The translations under genes were made by a program, and so were the position numbers. The notes under the pieces were generated by a model. The model was not told the DNA's origin and did no database searches. It saw only the letters and a list, made by a program, of their open reading frames with translations. A stretch of DNA of 64,000 bases, from the NCBI GenBank assembly GCA_037953745.1, contig JBAKBP010000704.1, positions 186,001 to 250,000 on the forward strand. Direction: 5' to 3'. How positions within the stretch are numbered: the first letter of the stretch is position 1; every line of letters starts with the position of its first letter. The DNA comes from Lithodes maja (taxonomy: Eukaryota > Arthropoda > Malacostraca > Decapoda > Lithodidae). Positions 1 to 10,636 of this stretch are shown in pieces.

Positions 1-200
1 ATTTAGGTATCGATGTTTTTCCTGGTGATCGATAGCGAGCCTGTAATATAAGAGAAACCGGCCTTTGGAAGGGAAATTGTTCTATCGAAAAATGTACACA
101 TTCGTCTTAAAGGAGGGTCTTGGGTTTTTTTTTTTTTAAGCTTGAAGGAGGTCTAGAGAGGAAACTAGAACAATAATATAAACTACATAAATGAGGAAAT
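1..200 (+). mobile_element. MITE family B, copy 1 (5' end outside window)
   Basis: This is the distal half of the B element, which recurs at least 14 times in the window. It shows the family landmarks in order: AGGTATCGATGTTTTTCCTGG, the GCGATAGCGAGCC-like block (here ATCGATAGCGAGCC), the degenerate CCGGCC hairpin core, a TCTATCGAAAAATGTACAC block, and the tail TTGAAGGAGGTCTAGAGAGG. It runs straight into the 26-bp minisatellite, whose unit resembles the B terminus. It has no coding capacity. Confidence 0.7.
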
Positions 201-1384
201 ACATACGCCCATCCCTCCTTTAAAATATATACGCCCATCCCTCCTTTAAAATACATACGCCCATCCCTCCTTTAAAATATATACGCCCATCCCTCCTTTA
301 AAATACATACGCCCATCCCTCCTTTAAAATATATACGCCCATCCCTCCTTTAAAATATATACGCCCATCCCCCCCTTAAAATACATACGCCCATCCCTCC
401 TTTAAAATACATACGCCCATCCCTCCTTTAAAATACATACGCCCATCCCTCCTTTAAAATATATACGCCCATCCCTCCTTTAAAATATATACGCCCATCC
501 CTCCTTTAAAATATATACGCCCATCCCTCCTTTAAAATATATACGCCCATCCCTCCTTTAAAATATATACGCCCATCCCTCCTTTAAAATATATACGCCC
601 ATCCCTCCTTTAAAATACATACGCCCATCCCTCCTTTAAAATATATACGCCCATCCCTCCTTTAAAATACATACGCCCATCCCTCCTTTAAAATATATAC
701 GCCCATCCCTCCTTTAAAATATATACGCCCATCCCCCCCTTAAAATACATACGCCCATCCCTCCTTTAAAATACATACGCCCATCCCTCCTTTAAAATAC
801 ATACGCCCATCCCTCCTTAAAATACATACGCCCATCCCCCCTTAAAATACATACGCCCATCCCTCCTTTAAAATACATACGCCCATCCCTCCTTTAAAAA
901 TATACGCCCATCCCCCCTTAAAATACATACGCCCATCCCTCCTTTAAAATACATACGCCCATCCCTCCTTTAAAATACATACGCCCATCCCTCCTTTAAA
1001 ATATATACGCCCATCCCTCCTTTAAAATACATACGCCCATCCCTCCTTTAAAATATATACGCCCATCCCTCCTTAAAATACATACGCCCATCCCCCCTTA
1101 AAATACATACGCCCATCCCTCCTTTAAAATATATACGCCCATCCCTCCTTTAAAATATATACGCCCATCCCTCCTTTAAAATACATACGCCCATCCCTCC
1201 TTAAAATATATACGCCCATCCCCCCTTAAAATACATACGCCCATCCCTCCTTTAAAATATATACGCCCATCCCTCCTTTAAAATATATACGCCCATCCCT
1301 CCTTTAAAATACATACGCCCATCCCTCCTTAAAATATATACGCCCATCCCCCCTTAAAATACATACGCCCATCCCTCCTTTAAA
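201..1384. repeat. 26-bp minisatellite, about 46 units
   Basis: The array is a near-perfect head-to-tail repeat of a 26-bp unit containing ACATACGCCCATCCCTCC followed by TTTAAAAT. Units alternate between ACATACG and ATATACG, and a minority carry CCCCCCTT instead of CCCTCCTTT. The CCCATCCCTCCTTTAA part matches the terminal CCATCCCCCCTTAA of MITE B (compare 16613-16630), so the array looks like an amplified MITE end. There are no unique spacers. Confidence 0.95.
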
Positions 1385-1456
1385 GCCGGACGATGCCAAC
1401 TTTTATATTGGTTTCCGGTAGTCAGTGTATATATATTTCCGGGCGGGGGAATGGTT

Positions 1457-1843
1457 TTAAGGGAACCCACCTCGCTTTTTTTCTCTTTTTCTCCCTTTGT
1501 CTTTGGCTTGTATCCATTCGGCCCCATTCAGCCTACTGTTTTAAGACGTTTACCCCAATCCAGGTGTCAATATTTTCCTGGCGAGCGGTGGCGAGCCAGC
1601 ATATTTTTTTTTTTGACAGCAAGCTAAATTTGTACATTTTTCGACAGAAAAATTTCACAGGCGAAGCCGGATTTCTCCATACAATGCTGGCTCGCTGTCG
1701 CTCGCCAGGAAGAAATCGACACCTGGATGGGCATAAACATCTTAAAACAGTCGGCAGAATGGGGCCGAATGGATACAAGCCAGGGAAAGAGAGAAAAGGA
1801 GAGAAAGATAAAAAAAAAAAAAAAAAACGGTGACCCCCCTTAA
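1457..1843. mobile_element. Foldback MITE family A, copy 1
   Basis: A large imperfect palindrome starts at TTAAGGG and ends at CCCCCCTTAA. The left arm has the CTTGTATCCATTCGGCCCC block, then GTTTTAAGACGTTTACCCC and GGCGAGCGGTGGCGAGCC. The right arm has the complements in reverse order (GGCTCGCTGTCGCTCGCC, CATCTTAAAACAGTCGG, GGGGCCGAATGGATACAAG). The spacer contains poly-T and a TTTTTCGACAGAAAAA hairpin. Open frames here on both strands are accidental. TTAA at both ends suggests a TTAA target duplication. Confidence 0.8.
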
Positions 1844-1963
1844 TCTGACCAATTAGTGGGCTGGATATGGGTGTGGAATCAGCTGGTCGGTCGGGCGTCA
1901 AAGGCAACCGGTATAGGGGAAATATATAGAGTCCGAGGCTCTTATATTTATAGGACTAAATTG

Positions 1964-1984
1964 GTGTGTGTGTGTGTGTGTGTG

Positions 1985-2016
<32 letters not shown>

Positions 2017-2054
2017 GGTGTGTGTGTGTATGTGTGTGTGTGTTTATGTGTGTG

Positions 2055-2112
<58 letters not shown>

Positions 2113-2122
2113 TGTGCGTGTG
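1964..2122. repeat. (GT)n/(CT)n microsatellite
   Basis: This is a compound GT tract with an internal CT run. The apparent cysteine/valine-rich reading frames are translation of the repeat. It borders the tRNA-Val-like SINE on one side. Confidence 0.95.
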
Positions 2123-2614
2123 TTACTCAGTTAGTTACTCAGTTACTTGTTCGTCAAGGGGAATCCACGCAATGCGAGCTAAGCTCATTATTATCGCGCC
2201 TCCTTAACTGGGAATGTATTGCGTGAAATGCATGTTAAGTGTTTTATGTACTGTTGGAATGGCTGTGGATGTGTGTGTAGTCTGTATTTAGCCAATTGGC
2301 GACATCGGAAACGAAGGCTTAGGGTGGATCTGTATGGTACCATTCTCACTATAGACGGTACCGTCTCGCCCGAAGGCTTAGGTAGCCATCAGCTTAGGTG
2401 AACCATATGATACCCATCTCGCCTTGTACCATTTTTGCCAACCCCAGATGGGACGTCACAACGTCGTCCACTTATTCCAGGTACCTATTTTACAGCTAGG
2501 TGAACTGAGGCTAACACATGAAAGGAGACGAGCCCAATTTGTCTCCGCCCGGCCGGGGATTGAACCCCCGACCCCTCGTGTGTGAGACGAGAGCTCTACC
2601 TACTAGGCTACGGG

Positions 2615-2615
<1 letters not shown>
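2123..2615 (-). mobile_element. tRNA-Val-like SINE, copy 1
   Basis: On the minus strand a tRNA-like head (2545-2614) starts CCCGTAGCCTAGTAGG, has a perfect box A (TAGCCTAGTAGG) and a box B (GGTTCAATCCC). Its anticodon-arm-like segment CTCGT-CTCACAC-ACGAG would read CAC (valine). A body of about 370 bp follows, ending at a GAGCTAAGCTC hairpin with CGCGCCTCC on the plus strand and a short tandem tail (TTACTCAG units at 2123-2145). A second copy at 58832-59292 is very similar through the body. Both copies are flanked by GT tracts. The acceptor pairing is partial, so this is a SINE head and not a functional tRNA gene. Confidence 0.85.
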
Positions 2616-2701
<86 letters not shown>

Positions 2702-2702
2702 T
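2616..2702. repeat. (GT)n microsatellite
   Basis: A GT/GC dinucleotide tract directly abuts the tRNA end of the SINE. Confidence 0.95.
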
Positions 2703-2897
2703 GATGGGGATAGAAAAAGAGCTACACAGAACCAGATGAAGGAACGAGATCCTAAAGTTTGACTGGGTGAGATGGAACAGGCTAACTAACATCCAGCCGA
2801 ATTAAGTGGACTAACTTGCATTAATGATTATTATTATGAGAATGGTTATCTTGAATTGGTAAATGTTGCCACCAACTCGATGTTATATTAGTTTACT

Positions 2898-3265
2898 TTA
2901 AGGGGGAGGTAATTGCTTTTTCTGGACTCCCTTCTCCCTCAGGTTTAGCACAATTAGTTTTGATATGCTAAGACGTTCATTTCATCAAATTATCGATTTA
3001 AAGACCTTTCGACCCATTATTTGTTAATATTGGGACCTTTCGTGCCATTTAGGTGTCGATTTCTTCCAGGCGACCGATAGCGAGCCCGTAATTTTAGGAG
3101 GAACAGGCCTTCGGCAAGGACATTTTTCTACAGAAAAATTTACACATTTATCTCGATAGGGGGTCTAGATTTGTATTTAATTTATTTATTTATTTTTAAC
3201 TTGGAAGTCTAGTGAGGAACTAAAAAACAATATATATATACAGTATATATACCCTACCCCCTTAA
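2898..3265 (+). mobile_element. MITE family B, copy 2, full length
   Basis: TTAA-GGGGGAGG at the left and CCCCC-TTAA at the right bound a 368-bp non-coding element with all B landmarks: TTTTTCTGGACTCCC, a GTTTAGCACAATTAG-like block, AAGACGTTCATTTC, GGTGTCGATTTCTTCC, GCGACCGATAGCGAGCC and GGTCTAG(A/G). The symmetric TTAA suggests a TTAA target-site duplication. Confidence 0.8.
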
Positions 3266-3310
3266 GTGATTCCCACATTACATAGATAGTAGCTTTGAAC
3301 GTACGTATTA

Positions 3311-3791
3311 GGGGAGATGTGTCGGAGTGGTCTTGCCACTGGACTGGTAATCCAATGGACCCGGGTTCGAATCCCAATATGTCAATGGGAAGATATTATT
3401 GGGATGGAATTTGTGCTGTACCTAGTATCAGTGCATTACCACAGCACACCGAAATGCCAAAACAAAAAATACCCTCATTGTTCCCTGATTAAATAGCATT
3501 GTATGATTATTCCCATATTCAAAAATATGCTACAGGGGGGCAATGCCTAGTGAGTTAATTGCTCAATAGGTGGCGTTCTGAGAGTGAGGGTCCGAGTGTG
3601 GGGGATAAGACTGTGAAGCGCAGAGGCGAAGCAGCTCCAGAGATGGAGTTGCTTTGAGCCGTGAAGCTTCGCATGTCTCACTCCCTAGACTGGAGCAAGA
3701 CCTCACGGGCGTCACCGTGTTCAGCGGTAGAGTATAAAGGCTATCAACCTATGCCCGAGAGGGAGTAGTTGGAATATAGAAAAAAAAAAAA
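3311..3791 (+). mobile_element. tRNA-derived SINE (family S2), copy 1
   Basis: The head has a box A-like GTCGGAGTGG and an exact box B GGTTCGAATCC. It is followed by a body of about 400 bp and an A-rich tail. Two more copies lie at 8467-8969 and 43050-43625 and share the body, including TATGCCCGAGAGG just before the poly-A. The three copies differ by small indels. Not a genuine tRNA gene, because the body and tail are retroposon-like. Confidence 0.88.
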
Positions 3792-3959
3792 TATATATAT
3801 ATAAGGCACAAATCCTAGTCTAATTGAACCCTCGAACCGCAAATCGAATTTTTGAAATATATATGTTAGGCAATGAATAATAAGATTTAATTCGCTTAGG
3901 GAGAGCTTCGGAAAATTAGTACTACGACTTAGTGCTAGAATGTACAGTCAAGAGTATAA

Positions 3960-4171
3960 AGCCGGTATCACACGAGAGCATTTATAGTCAACATTCAATG
4001 ATCAACATTTGTTCTGGCAACATTTCTGGCATTTTTGGCACTGGTATCGGAAACTAGACTGATGATAGATGAATTTATGCAACCGAACTATTTTATATGT
4101 TGACCTCATAAGCTGCCAGACCAGTGTTGAGGATAAATGTTGAGTGAAAAAGCGCTCGTGTGATACCGGCT
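3960..4171. mobile_element. Harbinger-like MITE with TAA duplication
   Basis: A 212-bp element has terminal inverted repeats AGCCGGTATCACACGAG and CTCGTGTGATACCGGCT, flanked on each side by TAA (3957-3959 and 4172-4174). The interior is AT-rich and holds weaker inverted segments (TTGACC, TCAACATT). A 3-bp TWA duplication is typical of PIF/Harbinger elements. That assignment is inference from the duplication alone. Confidence 0.7.
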
Positions 4172-4218
4172 TAAATGACGACGCACCCTTTATAGCCCAG
4201 ATGCTTCAGAACTTGGCA

Positions 4219-4420
4219 TTAACCCCTTCTGTACCGGCGACGTCCTTTTCATTATGTTATTTCTAATATTAGACGATCTTGTTCAGCTTAGGAATGACGT
4301 TCACCCATTAAAAGGCGACATAATATTTCAATTAATCCTTTTAGCTACTACACTGTATATCCTTCCTAAGGTTTATCAAATCGTCTTAATGTAGCTGAAT
4401 TCAAACAAAAAAGACGTCAC
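4219..4420. mobile_element. piggyBac-like MITE family C, copy 1 (right end degenerate)
   Basis: It starts TTAA-CCCCTTCTGTACCGGCG and ends in a degraded GACGTC remnant near 4413. The interior has the family inverted motif TTAGACGATCTTGTTCAG versus AAATCGTCTTAATG. TTAA targets and CCC-beginning termini are the signature of piggyBac-type elements. Non-coding. Confidence 0.7.
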
Positions 4421-4429
4421 AGTACTGTT

Positions 4430-4752
4430 TTTAGTTTTTAGTTAGTTCCCTAGACCTCCATCAAGCTTAAAATTACACCCTCTAGGCCCCCTTTCAAGAT
4501 AAATGTGTACATTTTTCGGTAGAAAAATGTCCCGGGTAAAGGCCGCTTCCTCTTAAATTACAGGCTCGCTATCGCTCGCCAGGAAAAAATAGACACCAAA
4601 ATTGCATGAAAGGTCTTAAAATTGACAGACATGGGGCGAAAGTTCTTAATTATGGGGCGAACGTCTTAAAATATAAAAAAAACAATGGGGCTAAACATGA
4701 GGGAGAAAGGGGTCCAGAAAAAAAAATCCCTCAAGTGGAAATCTCCCCTTAA
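4430..4752 (-). mobile_element. MITE family B, copy 3
   Basis: Reverse orientation: CCTAGACCTCCATCAAGCTT, the ACATTTTTCGGTAGAAAAATG hairpin block, GGCTCGCTATCGCTCGCC and CATGAGGGAGAAAGGGGTCC, ending CTCCCCTTAA. The terminus adjoining C copy 1 is truncated. Non-coding. Confidence 0.8.
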
Positions 4753-4841
4753 AAGTTCAAAGATACGTAATAGTGTAACCTTATCAAGTTCACGACTTTA
4801 CGATAATTGTAAAGTGTATGCAAAACTACCATCAATGTCGC

Positions 4842-5057
4842 TTAACCCCTTCTGTACCGGTGACATCTTTTTCATTTAAGTTTAGCTGTAGTTAAACGAT
4901 TTAGTTCAGTTTAAGAAGGACCTGTGGTAGTAAATAAGGTTAAGCGAGATACTTCGAAGCCTCTTACTTGCTGGGGGCCCTTCTTAAAACTGGAAGAAAT
5001 AGTCTAAATATAGCTAGAATATAATTCAATAGACGTCGCCGGTACAGAAGGGGTTAA
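4842..5057. mobile_element. piggyBac-like MITE family C, copy 2, full length
   Basis: A complete 216-bp palindromic element runs from TTAA-CCCCTTCTGTACCGG to CCGGTACAGAAGGGG-TTAA. The inner arms carry GACATC/GACGTC. The interior contains AACGATTTAGTTCAG and GAAGGACCTGTGGTAG, shared with C copy 3. TTAA on both sides is the expected piggyBac target duplication. Confidence 0.85.
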
Positions 5058-5274
5058 AAGGTTGTGCAATAAATATGTTAGTTTACGTTTTTGGCGTTAA
5101 CAAATATTTAACTATCGGTGATCAGTTTGTAATCGGGCTCTTACGCTTCAGTAGTTTAAATCGAAAGACATTCCCCGGGAGCGGTCAAGTATTCGATAAA
5201 TGCTCTGCCCTGAGACAAGCTTTTGATGGCAGGAGATTAGAAAATACCTTAGTTGGTGTGGCTATTTTTCAGAC

Positions 5275-5474
5275 NNNNNNNNNNNNNNNNNNNNNNNNNN
5301 NNNNNNNNNNNNNNNNNNNNNNNNNNNNNNNNNNNNNNNNNNNNNNNNNNNNNNNNNNNNNNNNNNNNNNNNNNNNNNNNNNNNNNNNNNNNNNNNNNNN
5401 NNNNNNNNNNNNNNNNNNNNNNNNNNNNNNNNNNNNNNNNNNNNNNNNNNNNNNNNNNNNNNNNNNNNNNNNNN
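5275..5474. other. Assembly gap (200 N)
   Basis: Exactly 200 undetermined bases, a placeholder length. It falls at the 3' end of a minus-strand RTE-type LINE fragment, probably in repeats that could not be assembled. Translations crossing it are meaningless. Confidence 1.
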
Positions 5475-6178
5475 CCCCCCGGGCCAGGCGCCTGATGGAC
5501 TATTATCTAGTCCAACTTGCGCCCGACCCCTTACTCCAAATGACCACGTGTTCACTCAACTATTCACAAGCATTCTCCATTCACTCCTGTCCACCACCAC
5601 TTCCCCTGCCTGATCTATAGTCATTCCTCTATCATCCAAAGCCTTTCTTACACAGTCTCTCCATCTCAATGGGGGTCTTCCTGCCCTTCTATCTCCCCTT
5701 GTACCTGACTCACATATTCTCTTTGTAAGCCTTTCATCTCCCATTCGTTCAACATGACCATACCAGCTCAGCACCCTTCTGTCCACTCTGGCTGACAAAT
5801 GTTCCTGCTGCCCCACTCTCCTACGTATCTCTTCATTCCTCAATCTGTCTCTACGAGTAACTCCACACATACTCCTCAAGCAGCTCATCTCCATCACATC
5901 CAGCCCTCTTTTCTCCTTTTTCTTCAGAGTCCATGTCTCAGCCCCATACATCACTGTTGGCACAACAATTCCTTGATACAGTGCACTTTTTACTTTCACT
6001 CCGAGATTTCTCGTCTTCCACATACTTCCCATTGCTCCGAAAACCTTCCTTCCTTCACACACTCTCTGTTTTACCTCCATTTCCATACCTCCACTCCTGC
6101 TTATCGTTCCTCCTAGATATTTAAAACACTCTACTTGTTCCAATATTTCCCCATCCAGCCTCACATCTAGATTCACCG
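5475..6178 (-). pseudogene. RTE-type LINE ORF2 C-terminus, copy 1
   Basis: On the minus strand an open frame (stop at 5556) encodes the part downstream of the reverse transcriptase palm: ECFKYLGG, then VPTVMYGAETW, the basic stretch RRDRLRNEEIRRR, SWYGHVERMGDERL and RAGRPPLRWRD. The FKYLGG and WYGHVxRM...GRPxxRW signatures are typical of RTE-related LINEs. The element is 5'-truncated at about 6178, where it abuts an unrelated CR1-like ORF1, and its 3' end runs into the assembly gap. The copy at 61984-62510 is nearly identical in protein and DNA. Confidence 0.8.
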
Positions 6179-6183
6179 AAGAG

Positions 6184-6477
6184 TTGATGGAGAAATATCG
6201 CAAGATGATCCAGCACTACAAAAACAAGTCAAGGAATATCATCATCTCAGGCATTCTCCCCAAGATCGACGCACCTGACAAATTCTACGACAAGGCCTTC
6301 AGCACAAATAGCCGACGAAAATATTTGTGTCTGAAGGAAGAAGTTGAATTTATCAACCTCTGGGACAACTTCTACAACCAGCCTACTCTGTTCCGCAAGG
6401 ATGGCACTCATCTAAACCCTGTGGGTTCAGCACGCATGGGTCGTCTCCTACACGAAGCAGTCCGCAGCCATGGATAA
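6184..6477 (+). pseudogene. LINE ORF1 C-terminal esterase (SGNH-like) remnant
   Basis: A 97-residue open frame contains IIISGILPKI, a central LKEEVEFINLWDNF and the block FRKDGTHLNPVGSARMG. The D-x-x-H of DGTHLN corresponds to the catalytic Asp-His block of SGNH hydrolases. Such esterase domains are known at the C-terminus of ORF1 in CR1/L2-type LINEs, where they may bind lipid or nucleic acid. The N-terminal half, with the nucleophile serine block, is missing because of 5' truncation. Confidence 0.7.
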
Positions 6478-6699
6478 AAAAACGCGACATCCGAGAAGAA
6501 GCAGCAGTGACATAAATCATCCAACGCCAAGCAAAAAACAGAGGCAACCGAGGACCACCAGCGATAAGGACCGAAGACAGCGAGGACCGAGGACAGCCAT
6601 GAACATAAATGTAGATCCGACAAGAACCAAATATATTATTAAAGGGCGTTCCAGGAGTTCTAAAATAACAAATTTAAAGGTCAGAATCTTGGCTCAATA

Positions 6700-8466
6700 C
6701 AGAAGATAGAGACTTTTTAGCAGAGTAGTCACTTCCCGGTTATGTAATGTTTGAGAAAAGCCGAATAAATCAAAATGGAGGTGGCGTTTTACTTTATATC
6801 AAAGAAAGTCTTAACCCTACCCTCTTGTCAAAACCTCAAATTATGAACGTCGACACATCTATTGTGCTAATAAAGAATAATAAAAGGTACAAAAATAATA
6901 CTTGCGTTAATATACAGACCTGCAGCTCAATCAGTGCAAACTGACCGAGAAATTTACGAACAAATTGCAGATGTAAGTAACTCACAAGATACCGTAATTT
7001 TTGGCGACTTTAATGTACCTGTGACCAAGTGGGGCGATACTCTTACTTCACACTCCGGACAGGACTTGTATACGAACTTGCAAGAGAGTTCGCTTTATCA
7101 ATTTGTTCGAACGCCGACCGACCCGTAGTAATAACGTTCTTGACATTGTACTTGCAACAAAAGAAGAATTAATAGAGAATTTGAATGTTGGTGATGAATT
7201 CAGTAACAGCGACCATCGTACGATAACTTTCACTTTAAAGTTTACTAGTAACGAACCAAATAGTAGCATCGAAAAAGTCCCTAATTTCAAGAAAGCAAAC
7301 TTCCATAAACTTAGAGCTATGTTTAAAGAAACTGACTGGAGCTTTTTAATTAACAATAACGACATAAATACATCTTGGAAGTTATTCGAAACCACTTACC
7401 TAAAAGCAGTGCAAGACTGCATACCATCGAAAATACGGCGTCCAGGCCATAATAATAAGCCCAAATGGTGGAATAAAGATATTTCAAACTGCCTGCTTGC
7501 TAAAAAATGTGCTAATAATAGATTAAAATCCTCACAAAATGACGAAGAACGGGTGAAATTTGTAGAGCTACGACGCAAAGACAAAAAGTTAATTAAGCAA
7601 AGTAAAAAGACCTTACAGTTACATATTGCTAATCAAAGTAAAACAAACCCGAAAGACTTCTATAGTTATATCAGATAGAAAAAAGTAGTTACTTCAACTG
7701 ATGGTTGGACCGTTAGTCGATGAAAATGGAGAATACACCAAAGACGAAGTACAAATGAGTAATGCCCTCAATACCTTTTTTGCATCAGTTTTTACAACAG
7801 AAGACCTCAGTGATATCCCTACACCATCGCCGATTCAGATTGATAATTCAGATGTTCTAAGCAATATCACCGTTACAGAGAGAGAAGTATTGAATTGTTT
7901 AGATAAACTCAAGGTAAATAAAATGCCTGGACCTGATACAATCTCGCCTAGAGTTCTAAAGGAAGCTAAGGATGAGCTCTCCAAACCACTGACATTACTA
8001 TTCAATAAATCCTTGCAGTCTGGAACTATGCCTGATCAGTGGAAGATAGCCAACGTAACACAGATATTCAAAAAAGGCAGCAAATCCCTACCCAGTAACT
8101 ATCGTCCAATTAGCTTAACCTCAGTTGTATGTAAAATGCTAGAAACGGTCATAAGAGACAGACTCGTAAATCACTTAGAGGAAAATAACATACTTAAAGA
8201 TACTCAACACGGCTTTCGTAAAAAACGTTCCTGTTTAACAAACCTCTTAGACTTCTTCCACGATATCCTCAACCTCTATGATGAGAGTAAAGCTGTAGAT
8301 ATTATATATACCTTGATTTTCAAAAGGCCTTTGACAAAGTTCCCCACAAACGTTTACTGCTAAAACTAAAAGCGCATGGAATACAAGACGGTGTGTTGAA
8401 ATGGATAGAAAATTGGCTCAGTGACAGAAAGCAAAGAGTAGTCATAAACGGTAAGGCATCTAAATA
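6700..8466 (+). pseudogene. LINE ORF2, endonuclease and RT N-terminal half
   Basis: Fragments in successive frames encode one ORF2. An APE endonuclease is recognisable by NGGGVLLYIKESL and VIFGDFNVPVTKW (about 6995-7040), and NSDHRTITFTLKF near 7205. A linker rich in Lys/Arg follows, then RT motifs KMPGPDTISPRVLKE (7922), SNYRPISLTSVVCKMLE (8095) and TQHGFRKKRSCLTNLLDF (8204). A frameshift near 8300 displaces the motif normally read as LDFQKAFDKVPH. The fragment stops where the SINE begins. Confidence 0.8.
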
Positions 8467-8969
8467 GGGGAGGTGTGGTGGAGTGGTCATGCCACTGGAT
8501 TGGTAATCCAATGGACCCGGGTTCAAATCCCGATATGTCAATGGGAAGATATTATTGGGATTGAATTTGTGCTGCACCTAGTATCAGTGCATTACCACAA
8601 AGCCCACCGAAATGCCAAAAATATACCCTCATTGTTCCCTGATTAAATAACACTGTATGAATATTCCCATATTCAAAATATGTTACAGGGGGACAATGCC
8701 TAGTGAGTTCACTGCTCAATAGGTGGTGTTCTGAGAGTGAGGGTCTGAGTCTGGAGGGTGAGACGGTGAAGCACTTGAACGAAGCAACCAGCCGCTTCAG
8801 AGATGGAGCTGCTTCGAGCCATGATAGATGCTTCACATGTCTCACTCCCCAGACTGGAACAAGACCTCACGGGCTTCACCGTGTTGAGCGGTGGAATGTA
8901 CAGGCTCTCAGCCTATGCCCGAGAGGGAGTAGTTGGAATATAGAAAAAAAAAAAAAAAAAAAAAAAAAA
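8467..8969 (+). mobile_element. tRNA-derived SINE (family S2), copy 2, inside LINE ORF2
   Basis: Perfect box A TGGTGGAGTGG, box B GGTTCAAATCC, and a 26-A tail at 8944-8969. It splits the LINE palm domain between the codons for GKASK and WTNVSSGVPQGS. The flanks AAAT (left) and A-run + TGG (right) fit a short target duplication ambiguous with the poly-A. Removing it rejoins the LINE sequence, so it is younger than the LINE. Confidence 0.9.
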
Positions 8970-9906
8970 TGGACCAATGTAAGTAGCGGGGTACCCCAGG
9001 GATCGGTACTAGGGCCAATTCTCTTTCTAATTTACATCAACGAAATAGATGAGGGTCTCACCTGTACAATCTCAAAATTTGCTGACGATACAAAAATTGC
9101 AAATAGCGTACTCTCAAAAGAACAAGTTGACGATATGCAACACAATCTAGATAAATTGTCATGTTGGGCCCAAATTTGGCAAATGAGTTTCAATGCGGAT
9201 AAATGTAAAGTACTACATATCGGATACCTAAATGAGAAAGCAAACTATTCGATGAATGGCACTCAGCTTAAGAATGTAAACAGAGAAACCGATCTGGGAG
9301 TAACAATATCGAGTAACCTAAAACCGAGTCAACAATGTTCAGAAGTTGTTAAGAAGGCAAACAAAATAATTGGATTTATAGGCCGGTCATTTGAGCATAA
9401 ATCCAAAGAAGTTATCCTAACCCTTTACAATTCCGTAGTCCGCCCTCTTCTGGAATACTGCGTTCAATCCTGGTGCCCTTGTTACCAAAAAGATATAAAC
9501 AAGCTAGAACGAGTTCAACGTAGAGTTGCCAAAATTATACCTAGCCTAAAGAACAAACCATACGAAGAACGTATTAGAGAATTAAATCTATTTCCTTTAA
9601 CCCAGCGCAGATTAAGAGGTGACTTAATTCAAGTGTTCAAAATCATCAAAGGCATCGACAATATGAACTGTAGTAAGTACTTCACTATCGACCAATCTAA
9701 TTACATGCGGGGAAACGGTTGCAAAATTATTGGTAAATCTTTTAACTCACACGAATCTAAGAATTTCTTCTTCAATTGAGTTGTCAACTTGTGGAATGGG
9801 CTTCCCCGAGATATTATAGACTGCATCACCGTTGATTCATTTAAACTCCGCATAGACAAATATCTCGCATCAAACCCGCGACTGACTGCGTTTGTAAATG
9901 AATAAC
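8970..9906 (+). pseudogene. LINE ORF2, RT palm to C-terminus
   Basis: Continuation of the interrupted ORF2: SSGVPQGSVLGPILFLIY, the catalytic block KFADDTKIA (about 9077), WQMSFNADKCKVLHIG, then the thumb region (RPLLEYCVQSWCP, LERVQRRVAKIIP). A stop at 9777-9779 interrupts the C-terminal motif, which continues in frame as VVNLWNGLPRDI to the native stop at 9903-9905. The upstream frame is open through the SINE, but that part is not LINE coding sequence. Confidence 0.85.
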
Positions 9907-10129
9907 TTTATTTTATCCCCCCTCAGTTACTAACCCATCTGTCCCCTACTAACTTCCTAATCCTGCCACGGACATTAGTTCCAGGGCAGTAATTCCCTTT
10001 CCAATGTTCCCTTACCCACTCTAAACCACTGTTTGGACACTTGATCCTCAGTGTTTTGGAGGACAAGCAGCCTAGAAGGGTCACTAGATCTGTTGTTGCT
10101 TGATTTCCTTTGTACTCCTTTATACTTCT

Positions 10130-10605
10130 TTGTACTCCTCCCTTCCTCTCTTCTTCTCTCCTTCCATCTGTCTCCCTTCTCCTCCTATGCCTTGTCATTC
10201 ATCTTCCTTCTTCTCTCCCTCCTCCCTTCCTCTCTTCTTCTCTCCTTCCAGCTCTTTTTCTCCTATGTCTTGTCATTTATCTTCACTCCTTTCTTCTCTC
10301 CTCCCTTCATCTCTTCTCTCCTTCCATCTCTCTCTTCTTCTTCTCATTTATCTTCCTTCCTCTCTCCCTCCTCCCTTCCTCTTCTTCTCTCATTCCATCT
10401 CTCTCTCTCCTCCTCCTATGCCTTCTCATTTATCCTCCCTCCCCACTTCCCCCTTCCACCTCCCCCCTCTTTCTCCCCCCCTATCCCCCAGCCGAGATAT
10501 CCCCAGTTACCATCATCTAACACCCCCCCCCCCCCCCACACACACACACACCACCCCAGGGGACAGCACCAGTAATCAGGAGGTTGGGGGGGGGGGGGGG
10601 AGGTG
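10130..10605. repeat. Low-complexity CT-rich tract, then C/CA/G runs
   Basis: CTTCCTTCTCTCC-type pyrimidine repeats run to about 10500, followed by poly-C, (CA)n and poly-G. Several overlapping long frames rich in Ser/Leu/Pro/Phe are by-products. The segment just before (about 10020-10130, with AAGGGTCACTAGATCTGTTG) resembles 15365-15425 and may be a shared LINE 3' end. Confidence 0.85.
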
Positions 10606-10636
10606 GTAGTTAGCCGCGACTATACTCATTAACTCG

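Larger units (their letters stand above)
6181..9906 (+). mobile_element. CR1/L2-like LINE, degraded, with SINE insertion
   Basis: This 3.7-kb element runs in the order ORF1 esterase remnant, endonuclease, reverse transcriptase, C-terminal domain. It is interrupted by frameshifts near 6950, 7125, 7690 and 8300, a stop at 9777-9779, and an S2 SINE at 8467-8969. The 5' end is truncated at the junction with the RTE fragment. The last recognisable frame ends at 9903-9905 (TAA). The GDFNVP endonuclease motif and FADDTKI palm motif place it among APE-type LINEs. CR1/L2-like is an inference from the SGNH esterase in ORF1. Confidence 0.85.

Noticed and set aside
201..1384. Regular 26-bp repeats that superficially resemble a CRISPR array
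   Set aside because: Units are directly contiguous with no unique spacers, the genome is eukaryotic, and the unit is derived from a MITE terminus.
1393..1907. 146- and 124-codon frames on opposite strands
   Set aside because: Both lie within the palindromic MITE A. There is no recognisable domain, and they follow from palindrome composition.
2545..2614. Possible tRNA-Val (CAC) gene on the minus strand
   Set aside because: The head is joined to a conserved non-tRNA body and tail, and a second copy at 59223-59292 has the same structure, so it is a SINE.
5075..5620. Frames spanning 5275-5474
   Set aside because: They cross 200 undetermined bases, and the parts on either side show no shared gene.
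8703..8969. N-terminal 90 residues of the 358-codon frame upstream of the LINE palm motif
   Set aside because: These residues are translated from the S2 SINE and its poly-A, not from the LINE.
10051..10609. Three overlapping Ser/Leu/Pro-rich frames of 130-175 codons
   Set aside because: They overlap in all three frames of a CT-rich low-complexity tract, which is a composition effect.
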